This document shows, one piece after another, positions 1-12,500 of a DNA stretch of 37,207 nt. Origin of the DNA: an uncultured Clostridia bacterium (GTDB lineage Bacteria > Bacillota > Clostridia > Christensenellales > UBA1242). The translations under genes were made by a program, and so were the position numbers. Every line of letters begins with the position of its first letter. The first letter of the stretch is position 1. The stretch covers positions 1 to 37,207 of the forward strand of contig CALVPQ010000014.1 in assembly GCA_944351415.1 (NCBI GenBank). The letters run 5' to 3'. The notes beneath the pieces were generated by a model. That model ran no database searches. It had not been told where the DNA came from and saw only the letters and a list, made by a program, of their open reading frames with translations.

Positions 1-77
1 CCATTTAATATTAAATTAAAAAAGAGATTAATTCTCTAAACTAACTAATCTCTTCGTTTTGGTAGCAGCAACTGGTC
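1..77 (-). repeat. Direct repeat copy A: tRNA-Met 3' end plus terminator
   Basis: This 77-base stretch is identical to 140-216. Read on the minus strand it carries the last 18 bases of the neighbouring tRNA-Met, including CCA (77 down to 60), followed by the same hairpin terminator (stems 22-30 and 46-54). It has no upstream tRNA body, so it is not a functional tRNA gene. The repeat may continue beyond the left edge of the window. It could be a tandem duplication, a relic of integration at the tRNA 3' end, or an assembly artefact at a contig end. Confidence 0.85.
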
Positions 78-139
78 CCCTTCACCCACAAAATAATATT
101 TTGTGGGAACCCGAACTCACCAGTTTCACTGGTTCGAGA
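78..139. other. Palindrome-rich spacer between the two tRNA-end repeats
   Basis: This 62-base spacer is richer in GC than its surroundings. It holds a 10 bp hairpin (85-94 pairing with 98-107, loop 3) and a second hairpin (119-124 with 128-133, loop 3). Bases 127-142 are a 16-base inverted copy of the tRNA T-arm sequence at 212-227. The outer bases 73-77 and 138-142 can pair, giving a two-armed structure. No reading frame of note was seen. Confidence 0.6.
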
Positions 140-216
140 CCATTTAATATTAAATTAAAAAAGAGATTAATTCTCTAAACTAACTAATCTCTTCGTTTTG
201 GTAGCAGCAACTGGTC
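140..216 (-). repeat. Direct repeat copy B: functional tRNA 3' end plus terminator
   Basis: This is the second copy of the 77-base repeat and overlaps the 3' end of the intact tRNA-Met gene (199-216). The two copies are offset by 139 bases. Identity ends inside the T-arm of the tRNA at base 216. Confidence 0.85.
161..193 (-). terminator. Terminator of tRNA-Met
   Basis: A 9 bp stem (161-169 with 185-193) is followed on the minus strand by a run of T residues (160 downward). It lies 5 bases beyond the encoded CCA of the tRNA. Confidence 0.8.
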
Positions 217-275
217 TCGAACCAGTGACCTCAAGAGTATGAATCTTGCGCTCTAGCCAGCTGAGCTATGCTGCC
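199..275 (-). tRNA. tRNA-Met (CAT), elongator type
   Basis: On the minus strand the 77-base sequence folds into a normal cloverleaf. It has a 7 bp acceptor stem with G1-U72, the D-stem GCTC/GAGC, an anticodon stem CAAGA/TCTTG around loop TTCATAC (anticodon CAT), a T-stem ACTGG/CCAGT with loop TTCGAGA, and an encoded CCA. The G1-U72 pair, the D-arm TAGCTCAGCTGGCTAGAGCG and the absence of the initiator hallmarks (C1/A72 mismatch, three G:C pairs in the anticodon stem) match elongator tRNA-Met of Firmicutes. A tRNA-Ile with modified CAT is less likely. Its 3' end is duplicated at 60-77. Confidence 0.95.
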
Positions 276-296
276 ATGAATAATTGTTACTATGAA

Positions 297-325
297 ATTA
301 TAACTAAATTCCTTATTATTGTCAA
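297..325 (-). promoter_or_regulatory. Consensus sigma-A promoter for tRNA-Met
   Basis: On the minus strand a perfect TTGACA (325-320) and a perfect TATAAT (302-297) are separated by 17 bases, placing the start about 15 bases before the tRNA. Confidence 0.9.
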
Positions 326-524
326 GAAAAATTTTCATTTTTACATAATAAACATAAGTTATAAAGATAACTCTCGTTTTTTTACACTATTAACTCTTTT
401 TTCTTTAACTTTAAAACATTACTAATAACTTTATTTCATGATAAATTAAAACTTTAAATCATATAAAAATTAAAAAATTTTATTTTAAATTATTTAAAAT
501 TAAAATATATTTTAAATGTTATAA
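326..524. other. Gene-free AT-rich stretch
   Basis: This stretch lies between the tRNA promoter and the terminator of the giant gene. It is almost pure A/T with no open frame, hairpin or repeat that I can support. Confidence 0.5.
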
Positions 525-565
525 AACAAAAAACTCTATGCTCTGAATTTTTAAGAACATAGAGT
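525..565 (-). terminator. Terminator of the giant surface-protein gene
   Basis: An 8 bp stem ACTCTATG/CATAGAGT (533-540 with 558-565) is followed on the minus strand by a T-rich tail. It starts 16 bases after the stop codon of the giant gene. Confidence 0.8.
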
Positions 566-580
566 CTTTTATTTTATACT

Positions 581-3500
581 TTAAGCATTTGCAATTTCTT
601 CCATTTTCTTTCTCTTACGTTTTCTTAAAAGAAGAAGTAGCAAAAGTAGAAGTAAAAGTAGAAGAATTATTGAGCCAATAACAACTAGCACAATAACAAA
701 TGTTTTTGTATCTTGTAGGATTTCAGCATCATCTGTCACATACCAGAACAACCCACCATAAGAAAGCTCTGGGCTTGGATATGTTCTATATAATGTAATT
801 CCTAAGAAATCATAGGTTTCAAGATACATCTTTCCATTAAACGGATTAGATTCTGTTCCAATAGGCTCCCAGAATCGTCCAGAGAAGTCTATATCTGCAA
901 CAACTCTATAAACAGCATCTGCGTAGGCAATTCCACTGTTGTTAATTATTCCATTATTTACCGCGTAAGAAACAAATCCCATTTCTTCTGCAGTTCTTAT
1001 AAAGTATGGACTATCTTCAGTTCCCATGCCTAAAAGTCCTGTTACACGATACTCTTCATCACTCCATATCATGCGTTGATAATAAACATTTATCTCTAAA
1101 TTATAAACTTCAAATAAGCTCATAAATGCTTGGTCAATAACAAGTTCGTTATCATCGCTTAATCTGTCTATTATGCTTTGTTCAGTTCCATATAAACCAA
1201 CTCTGACATCATAGATAGAATAATTTGCATTACAATAAATCTTTAATGTAACACTATCTCCATAGAATACTTGGTAAACATCTCCGCTTGCAATATCATG
1301 TTGCACCTCGTTTGCATCAAAGAATATAAGGTATCCAGCAAGAGTATTTTCATTGCTATTTTCTTCTTCATCAGGCTCGTAATGAACACTTGTGTTAAAC
1401 GTTAGATTTATATCTTCACGAATAAGTTCTATTGTCACATCAAGAGCATAAGAATCTCCGTTTAATTCAAGCTCGCCTACATTTAAAGTGTAGGTATATT
1501 CATAATATCCTGTTTCTGAGTTATAGTTTTCTGTGAATACTCCACCTACAATTTGAAGGTTATAACCCCAAGCTTGAGATATAACAATTTGTATTGTCTG
1601 TCCAACTTTCGCGTTTATTCTGCTTGTCCAGTCAACAGATACGTTATCAATATAAACTCCAACAATATTATGGAAACCTTCAATATTTGAATAATCAATT
1701 GAAATGTTAACAGGTTTGCCTTCAAACACAGCTTCAAGATTTAAAGGAGTTGCTATCACACTTTCAAAAGTATAAGAATAACTTCCTGTTGCTGGATTGT
1801 ATGTGCCATAGATTATTTCATCTGTGCTTGTGTTAAGCCAGTATAAGAAATTGAATCCATTATTTGGTGTTGCAACAAGAGTTAGAATTTCATCAGGCGA
1901 GAATGTTTCCCCTGTTAAGGTAATGCCATTTTGTTGAAGAACAGTTGTTCCGCCGTTGCCATTAACCGTTAAACTAAATTTAGGTGCATAAACTGCTCTG
2001 ATTGAATATTCTCCTTGAGTGAATACCATTTCAAAATTAGAAGGTTGTTGGGTTGCTTCCGCTCCATCAACAGATACTTCCCAATACATGAATTGATACC
2101 CTTCATATTCATAAGCCTGCAATCTTAGCACAGCACCGGCTGTGACTTCTGCATACCATTTATTATCTTGGCTTGTCCAGTGTGTTGTTTGATTAATATT
2201 TATAATAATATCACTAATATCTGCATCTTCAAGTTCTTCTTCAAAACTTTCAGGTCTAAAGTTAATGGTTATTATAGACTTATCATAAAGCCAAGCGGCA
2301 TAGATTGTGAATGTTTGAGTTTCTGGATTAAAGTTTGTATCTGCAATATATCTATTTCCGTCCCAAGTGTAACCTGTTTCTGCCCAAGGTCTTAAAACAT
2401 TTCCATTTCGGTCAACATATTGAATACCTTGACCGGCTTGTTTTGTGTAGTAACCATCTAGGGTATATCCAGTTCTAGTTGTAAAGATTATTGCTCTGTC
2501 TGTATCTGAAAGATTTTCAAGTGAGAATGTTTCACCATAGACTACAGCATCTTCTAAAACAACTTGTTCACTTGTGTCACCATAAGATAGGCTGAATACT
2601 AAATCATATACCTTAGGTTCAACGTAGATATATACAATAGCATCTGCATTAACGTTTGTAATTTGCAAGGTGGCAGTTTTTGTGAAACCTGTTAAGGTTG
2701 GGTCGCTATCAACAACCATAGATGCAATAACTGCTCCTTCATCTAACTCACCGTCAATTTCAACTATACTATATCTTAACCTTCCGTCTTCGCCAACAAT
2801 AAGGTCGTAAGCAAATTGAGAACTTATTGTCATATAAAGGTTTGCACCTGTTATAGCATTAACAGAAACATCACTTGAGTTGTTTCTATTTGCACGTATA
2901 AGTTCTGAAGTTGTGTCAACATTTATTCTTCCGGCAGAAACCGCACTTGTGCTTCCTTCTCGAACAAATTTGATTTCAATATTATTTTCTTCAGCTGTAA
3001 ATATTGCTTGAATTTCTGTGCCATCTTTAATTCCACTGAATGCATAGATATGAATATTATTTATCGTCATTTCACTTGCAACAACACCAGGGGTTGTTGA
3101 GCTCATAACAAGGTTGAAACCACTATTTATTTGAGCTGTAAAGTAAATAATATCATCAGTATATGAAAGAAGTTCAAAATCAATATACATTGTGCCGTCT
3201 GCATTAATATAATGGCTGTCGTCAAGTCTTGTTCCTGTTTCATCTGAAATGTAGATAAGACCACCTAGTGCTGTGCCATAAGTTAATTCATAGTTGACTT
3301 GAACGGCTGATTGAACATGAACATAAGCTTCACTTGCCTTAAAAGTTATACTAACCGATGTGAAAGAATTTGTAACTGTTGGGGTTAGAGAAAGCACACC
3401 ATTTTCAAAAGTATATTCAAATCCACATTCTTCAAGTGGTGTTTGACCAACCAAGATTTGGTCAAGTTCGTAGCCTTCATCTATTGTGATAGTTATTATA

Positions 3501-6500
3501 AGAGGTGCATTAACTCTAGTTGTAACCACAACTGACCTTCCGCCACCCACAGTGAAATCAGTTATACCTGTTTGAGTAACTGAAATTTCTCCGCGGTTTC
3601 CAACGGTGAAAGTAACATCGTTAAGGTTTTCAATAAAGCTTGCATAAATCATTATCGTTCCACCCAGCTCAACACTTTCAAGAAGGGTTTGATATGATTG
3701 TCCTATAGTTATAGTTGTGTTTTGTTCTGATGAAAGTGTGCTGTTGTTACCTGTCCAGCTAAGGAAAACATAATCATCTCTTATAGCATTAGCTTGAAGA
3801 GTAAGTTCTCCATTAAATTTAACTGTCTGAGTTGCAACATCTTGAACAACTTCACCAAATTCTTCATGCCCTGCAGTTACAGCAAGAGCAAAGTTATAAC
3901 TTCTCTCTTCACTGCTAAATGTAAGGGTAAAGTTATCATTAATTCCTTCAAAAGAAGCACTTAGATGATATAATCCGTCATTTCTTGTATAACTACAAGT
4001 TTGACCAGCAACTAAAAACTCAGCAATTGATGGTTCAACATAGCCATTCATATAGCCATATCTTAAAGTTGCAGTTATATTAAGAAGTTGGTCTGAGCGT
4101 ATTTGATAAGTTGTTCCATTCACACTTACACTTACACCATTTAGTTGAAGTGAAATAAATCTATCGCTAATATTTGGAATTGTTATAACATTTATTGATG
4201 GAATAGCTGTAACATTAATTGTGATTCCATCTGTAAAATTGCTCCAAGTTAAAGTTAAGGTATGTTTATCTTCACTAATTATAAAACTTACTGAAGATGT
4301 TGTTGTTGAGAAAACTACTGAAGAGTCATCAAACTCATAGCCTTTGATTGAGGTATAAGTGATAACAACTGTGCTTTCCGTGTAAACTTCATATTCATTT
4401 ACACTTTCGCTTTGAATTTCTCCATCAATAGCAACACTATAATCTTCTATATATTGAACACCAAGTGATAATCTGTTTAAACCAAGCAGAGTATCTATAT
4501 TAAGAGTTCCATCTTCTGTTAGATTATAAATTTGAATAATGTTGCCATCTATTCTTGATTCACCATTTAATTGTGTTGTATCAAATTCAAATTCATAACC
4601 TTGAACAGCACTTGCTGTGATAGTTACACTATTTGTGTTGTAAGTTACAATATATTGAGCACCACTTGTTATGTTTTGGCCATCAACTGATGCAATTATT
4701 CTATTATCAAAAAGAATAGTTAAAGTATAAGGATTGTTTGAATATCTTGCAGTAAGTGTTGTTTGCCACTGAGTGCCAGATAACTGTCCTATTGTGTGGA
4801 AAATAGAACCATCAACATATTCAACACCAACACTATCAGTCCATACATAATCTCGTCCTGGAAGATAAGCTTGTGGAAGTCCTTGAATTTCGCTTCCATA
4901 GACAGCTGTTATTGTGCTATTCTCTGGAATAAGTTGACCGCCATTGGCATTGAAGCTTACTTGATATGTTTCTCCTTGCCACTGTGCAGTTAAAGTTACC
5001 TGAATATCTTGAACAAGTTCTAAGAAAAGTTCATCAACTATGGCTTGAAGAGTTTTCTCTCCTGCTGGGGTATTATCTTCACCATAAGTATATCCATCAA
5101 ATATATAAGTTCCAGCTGTAACTGAAAGTTGAACAAGGTCATCTTGAGTAAGCGATGCAAGAGCTGTATAAGAGAAGGTTTCATAAAGAAGGTTCACATC
5201 AGTTCTGCTTGTGTAAAGTGGAAGATTATCATCAATATTAAAAGTAACATCAATTTCAGTTGTGTTAATTTCAAAGACTATTGCAGAACCAATATTCATA
5301 ATAGATGCCTCACCACTATTTGCACCTACATCAGATAAACTTGCTTGTCTATATATTCCGCTTGCAACGTTGTAAGAAGAAATTTTATATCCTCTGCTTG
5401 CTTCAACAGAAATTGTGATATTAGAGAAATATCTTGCCATTCCGTTATCATCGTTATAGAAATCACCTTCAATAGTGTAAGAAGAAACATTGTTTCCTAT
5501 AACAGTTATGTTATAGTTTTCGATTTCCCAAACAGTATGGATAACTAATGATTTTTCTCCACCTGCAAGTGCAGTTGTTTCAATTAAAGTTTGAATATTA
5601 TCTTCTGTTATATCTAAATACTGCCCTTCACTGTTATAATTCCAGCCTGTGGCTTGATACCCTGTTCTTGTTGGGTATGTCATAAGATTTATAAGTTGTT
5701 CACTTGCATAGTTATTTGGATATGTGAATGTGAAGACATTATTTCTAACACTAGGCAAAAGTCCATCTTCAACAAACTCTCCATCAGTAACAAGAGCAGG
5801 GTCTTCAACTGTTGCACTAACTATGAATGTCACGGTATGTTGATTGATTGTTCCTGTTACGGTGTTTAGAACTTCATAGTTTGCTCTATCATCTCCGCCT
5901 AAAATAATTGTTACTATTTTGTTTGTTCCAACATTTTCATTATCATAATAGCTGTTTTCTTTATCAATAATAACAATATCACCACTTTCAATACCATAGT
6001 TTGAAATATCAATATCAACATCTGGGAAAGAAGTTGTTTTATCATAGTATTTTACTACCGAGCTTGAAATTCCAGCAAGGTTAATGGTCTTTTCTGTTAT
6101 ATCAACAGTTATATCAAAAGTATGTGAGTAAACTGTTCCAACAGCATCTACACTTCCACCAAAGGTATAGTTTGTTGATGTTAAAGTGAATACAAAGGTT
6201 CTTAAACCTGCTTTAAGGTGTCCGCCAGTTGAAAAAACTTCATCACCACTTATTGTGTAACTTGAAATTGTGATATAGTTTGAATTTATTGCACCATTAT
6301 TTATAGTTAATGGAATGTTTGCAAGAATATTATTTAAAGTATCTCCGTTATTTACTGTTCCATAAACAAGAGAAGTTGTTGTAGTTGTCAGGCTAATTGC
6401 CTCTTGAGATGGAGTTACCAAAACTTGAAGAGATTCTGAATATGTAAGTTGATAATTTCTATCACTAACACTATCTATAGACATCTGAGTAATATATTGA

Positions 6501-9500
6501 AGTCCAGCATAGCTTTGGAAGAATGTTCCACTGATAGTTATTGAATCTCCATCAACAATATTTTCAACAACCATTGTTATATTAGGATTTAATGATGTAT
6601 TGGTCCATATAAAACTTGTTGTTTGGTCTAGTATTTTCGTTATACTTGTAACTGTGATTGTTCTCTCTGTTACAATAATTCGAGCATAGTATTCTGCACT
6701 AGCTGTAAATTCTGGCTGAGAACCATCTTGACTAATAGCAGCTTCGCCTTCTTCTGTGTAAGAAACAGTGAAGCTATAAGTTCCAACATCTGCTGAATTA
6801 TTGCTTGCTGGAGTGAATTGAACATATCTTGCATAATTTTCTTTTTCTTCAGCTGAAATTGGGGTTTGAGTTCCATCTACTCTTAAATAGAACATCGTGA
6901 AAGTTTGACTTACCGCTTCATCACCTGCATAGCCTGTTATAACATACTTATCTTGTTCACTATCATAGCTTACCGTTAAGTTTGTTAAGGCATTTCCGTT
7001 ATAAGTAAAACTAAGTGTTCCGTCAAGTTCTACACGAAGATTTGCAGAAGGAACCAAAATTTCAAAATAATCTTCAAAATCTTCAACGTTAAGTATATAG
7101 TTAACTCTATCACTTTCATTTACAATAGTTGGCTCTGTAAGTCTATAGTTACCAATTCCCTCACCTTCTTCTCTTGTGAAGCTTATTTGAACTTGGTCGT
7201 TTGAATTTTCTATAATAGTAATTGTTGATATAAGAAGTGGGTCAGCAAGTCCCATATCCTTATTCAAGTTAATTTGGTCTTCATAGAATGATAAATCAAT
7301 TGTATCTTGAATAATTTCTTGAGAAATTGATGTATAACCATTTTCAAGTGAGAAGAAATATTTATAGTCGTCTGCTATTGAAATTGTGATTGTATAAGTT
7401 CCAGCATTAATTACCTGTGAAACAGTGCCATTATTATATGAAATTGCAACATTAACACCATAATCTTCAAGCCCATTTTCAATCAGTCCACTAAGAGTTA
7501 ATCCTTCCTCTCTTGTTCCATTTTTTCTTACCCCAATATTTATTTGTGATTGTCTATCAGCATCATTAAATATAAGGATATTTGATGTTTCATTTATAAT
7601 TCCTATATCATTTGTAGAAATATTGATGTTAACAGTAAATTCTCTAGATATTCTTTGAACACCTTGAACAGAATTTTGATATGTTAAATTTACTGTTAAG
7701 ATATATTCTCCACTTAAAGTTGAAGGAGCACGCCCTGTTAAATCTTGGATTGTGAAAATTCCATTATTTGCAGTGAATATAAAGTCATCATTTGAAAGAG
7801 AGTAACCAAATGTTCCGCCTGTGAGCTGTGATAGATTCACAACATCTTCAACGTCAAGTGAGAGTGTTTCAAGTGAGGCATAATACTCAAATGTGTCTTC
7901 TATTTGACTGCCCTCAACACCAACGAGAGTCCATAATGCAACAATACTTACAGACTGTCCACCATCTGAGGTTGTGAAGGTAAATGAAGAATCCCCTTCC
8001 TTAATTTGTGGGTCGATACAAGTATAAGAATAACCTGCAAACTCAAGCCCTGAATAACTATGAGTAGGATTTTGATGAACATAACTTTCTGTGGCAGAAA
8101 TATAAATACTTTCATTTCCATTTCCTTCTGCATTATGTCCACCATTATAGTTGATATTAACTTTTCTTACATCAGTTAAAACAGCATAGAATGTGTTATT
8201 TTGAGTTGTTGAATTTATAGAATAGTTATTAAATACTCTGGTCACAGGGTCAATAAATACACTATCAAGCATACTATCATAAGTTGAAAGGTCATTTGAA
8301 GTGCTCCAAGTAAGAGGAGTAAGTGCTTGAAGTCGAGAAGTTGAAATATCAACAACAATATCAAAGCTAAAGCTATGGAAAGCTATAACTTCTCTATTTA
8401 TATAGATAATAAATTGTGATGAATTATTGTTTACATAGCTGAATAACACTTCATTTCCAACATTATATGTAAGTTGTGGACTTACCGCATCAACACTCTG
8501 CCCGTCAACAAGAATATTATCTATAAACAGATTATCAGTAATATTATTCCAGTCTAGTGCAAGCATACTTAACTCGCCGTTTTGGGCTACTAGGTATCTT
8601 GGACTATAACTTAATTTAAGTGCATTATCTGAATTTAAAAGAGAAAATTGACCTTCTAAAACATATTCAAAAGAATCTCTAACAAGATTATAATTTTGCC
8701 CATTAACTGTAAGACCACGAACATCAAATACGTTATCTGAACCTGTAAAATCAGTATCTTGTGCAAAATATCCACCTGTGTAGATTATATTAGTAAGGTT
8801 ATAAGTAAAGTCAACATCTCCAATTGTGAATGTAACATTGCTTCCATCATGAGCATAAACAATAAGTTCTGTATCATCAAAATAATAGGTTGAAGCATTA
8901 CCAAAGTTTATTGTAAATCTTGCTCTAACAATTTCCGCACCACCATAATATGTGAAAACATAATTTGAATCTGTTAAAACAACATTATTTATAAGCTCTG
9001 CCCAATTTGTTTCTGGTGAAAGAGTAACATTATTTATACTAGTATGAGTTGAGAAATAACTTGTATTAATATTGAAAGATAAATCTTTTCCACTTCCAAC
9101 ATTATAGTTACCGCCTGATAGAACAAAACTTCCACTTCTAAAGAATTCTTGAACAGTGATATACGTTCTTTGTCCTTCAGCCACTTCCTGACCATCATAG
9201 CCATATCTTATATAAACACGGCCATAATCGTTTACATTTGTGTATCCTTCAGCAAATAATGCTGGAACAAATTCGCTTGTGCCATTATAAACAGAAACAA
9301 AATTACTATCAAAGGCAAATGAGTTTTTAACCATATTAAAGGTTAAGCTTTCACTTTCTTCTGTATGAGAATAATTTTCTGTTGTGTTATAGAGAGTATC
9401 TATAACAGTAACATAGAATTTTATTGAATATTCTGCTGCATTATATAATGTATTGATATTAAATCTTGTTATTTCTTGTTGAGTTATAGTTTGAACTGTG

Positions 9501-12500
9501 CCATCTTGTGTGGTTAAGATAAAACCATAATCTATAACTTGTTCACCATTTGTAAGAATCATTAAATCTGTGATTTCAGCAGGCTCTCCAGTTCCACCTA
9601 AATCAGTAAGATTTGCTGAGAATATATTTTGGCTATTAAGCAAATAGAATGTTCCAAGTGCTTCAAGTTCACTGCTAGTCCAGTAAATATTTGCTTGCAC
9701 AGTTTCTTCAGAACTTCTTGTCCAAATAGGAGTTAGATATATATCTATTGTTGAAACAAAATTTTCTTTAGGGTCAAAGTCATAGAAAAGTCCACTAAAG
9801 GTGTATCCTGTTCTTAAGATTGTGATAGGCTTTTCTGAGGTTGATGTGCTGTTAAATAAGAAATCGGCGCTTTCCCTGTCTAAAACTGTTGGAACTTTAT
9901 TGAAAGTCACAACAACATAAACACCATTTTCATCTTGTCCATAAATATCAGTTGAGCCTTGAACATAAGTGTTATAGTAGTTTGATTGAGTAACATATAC
10001 TTTATATGTAGCTTCTTCTCTTTCAGTTGTGATGTTAAGAACCTTATATTGATTATAAACATCATTTAAAATATTATCAAAATTATCACCATCAAACACA
10101 AAAGATGCATAAGTATCTGAGATATTATTTGTTAAACTATTTGTTTCTTCAATTGTAAAGCCAATAGCAAGGTATCCAACCTGTTGCTTACCTGACATAA
10201 CAGCACCATAAACAACATTATCTCTGTAGATATAATAAGAACCATTACCATCTTTATTTCCACTTGCATAGAAACGAATTTCATCACCGATTTGAAGAAT
10301 ATTGTTATAATTTATTTCATCTATCACAAGTCCATAAGAAATTATTGACCATGTTGCAGTTAAAGTTAATTGAGTTTGAGAAGATGATTGAATAACTTTC
10401 TCATTAACAAAAGATGACCATTCTTGCATATCGGTTGCAGAAGTTGAACCGAACATTCTAGACCAATCTCCATCGGTAAGAGAGAATGTGTTTTGGCTTG
10501 TTGAACGTCTTTCTCCACCTACTATATAAGTCCAAGCAGAGAAAGTATAGCCTTTGTTTATAAATGGAGTTTGAAGTGTCTCTGCTTTATCATAGTAAAG
10601 AAGTTGAGTTGTTATTTCACTTGCAACTATTTCACCTTTATCAGCATTGCCTTCTTCATAATTTAGTAAAATAGTTCTCTCCCCAACCATAGCTTGAACA
10701 TTGATTGTAAATGACTGATTATTTCTTTCCTGTGAAATATTCATATAGCCATTAATCATGGCAGAACTATTTGTTATATCAAGATAATTTCCACTTACTT
10801 GAACATTACCATTTGATAAATACCAACCAAGAAGATAATATTGTGTATGTATTAAAATATTACCAAAATTATTTCCAACTAAGTAAGCCTGACTGCCGTT
10901 GTATGAGTATGAGTAACTTCCACTTACACTATTTAAAAGAGTGCTGTCATTTAAAATAACATCAAGTCTATTTTGAAGAACAAGTCCATCTACTGTGATG
11001 TTTAATGTTTTATATTGGAAAGTAAATGTGAAATCATATTCAAAAGTTCCAACAACATAATTAAATGCCCAAACACCATTATTAGCACCTGAAGAATCAG
11101 GTGTTATAACCCCTGCACTAAAACCATTTTCAATAGTGCTAGGGTTTGAGTTGTCTATGATAAAATTATTTATATTTCCATAAAGAATTGCCCTTCCTGT
11201 GTCAGTCATTGTAAGAACAACTCTCATAGTCTGTCCTGGAAGGAAAGAATCTTCAGAAACATCTCCATTATAGAATGAAAGTGAGAATAAATCACTTAAA
11301 AAGTCATAATTTGTGTCACCTTCATAGATTGTTCCATTAATATCAAAATTAAAATTGCTCCAATCTATGCCATATAAAGTTTCTTCAACGTAGATATTGA
11401 CTATATAGTTAATAGCAGGATAACCGGTATAAGCAGTTGTAAATATAGTGCTTGCTGAATAATCTCCGTTATATTCACTATCAACTACTATTCCTAAAGT
11501 TTCATTATCAGTAATTGTTATACGTATTGGTGTGTAATATCCATTAGCTGAAAAAACAACTTGGTCTTGTTGGGTTGTTCTAAGTGCAGTATATGCGGTT
11601 GCATTAAGACCAATAGATTGTCCATTAACTAAAGCACTTATTCCCTGTGTTGTGTTATCTTCGCCATCAAGGATAATTTCTTCATCTCCATTAAATACAT
11701 GGAGTGCAACACTTGCTCTAAGTTCTCCGATATTTATATTTATTTCATCAGTTTTTGTAAGAGAAATAATTGTTCCTGCTAAAGTAAACCCTTTATAGTA
11801 TGTTTTTGTGCCAAGATTTGCTTGATTTTCATTATTATAAATTATTTGTGGATTTGAGATATTTCCTGTGTCAATTGATAGAAAATAATAATCACTTGAT
11901 GCATTCCCTGTTTCACCAATAAAGAAATCTATTTCAAAAGGTTGATTAAATCTGGCATTTATAACAAAACTTTCTTCTGTATAAGTTTGTCCATTATACG
12001 TCCAAGTAAAGCTATTTTCTATTTTTAAGTCTTCTGCCAAAAGGGTGAAAATATTAGTATTTACTGTTATTGTCTGAGAAACTCTTTTAATAACGATATA
12101 AACATTTCCATTACTACCAACAAGATTAGATAAAGTTAAAGTAAAAGTTCTATTTGTTGTTGAATCTGTGCTGTTTGCAGTTCCAGTTAATGAAACAGGA
12201 TTATAGTTATCATTATTGACGTTTGTTATGGTATAGTCTGTGTCATTTCCTGAAAGATTTGCAAAATTAAGATAAACACCGCTTGTTTTTCCGTTCAAAT
12301 AAACATCATTATTTCCTGAATAGTTGTTATTTTGGTTTTCATTATTAACATAAACATTATTTCCGCTTGCAAGAGTAACCTCATAACCTGCATTCAATCT
12401 GAAAGATATATTAATATCTTCTCCAGCAGTAAGCCCTGTTATTTGATAAACATTATTGCTTACCGTCACATTTCCACTTGAAATAACCACGTTTGAAATA

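Noticed and set aside
73..142. The tRNA-adjacent palindromic spacer as a third member of the cloverleaf family
   Set aside because: It has only two arms and a 5 bp closing stem, so the 0-3-1-0 junction is not present.
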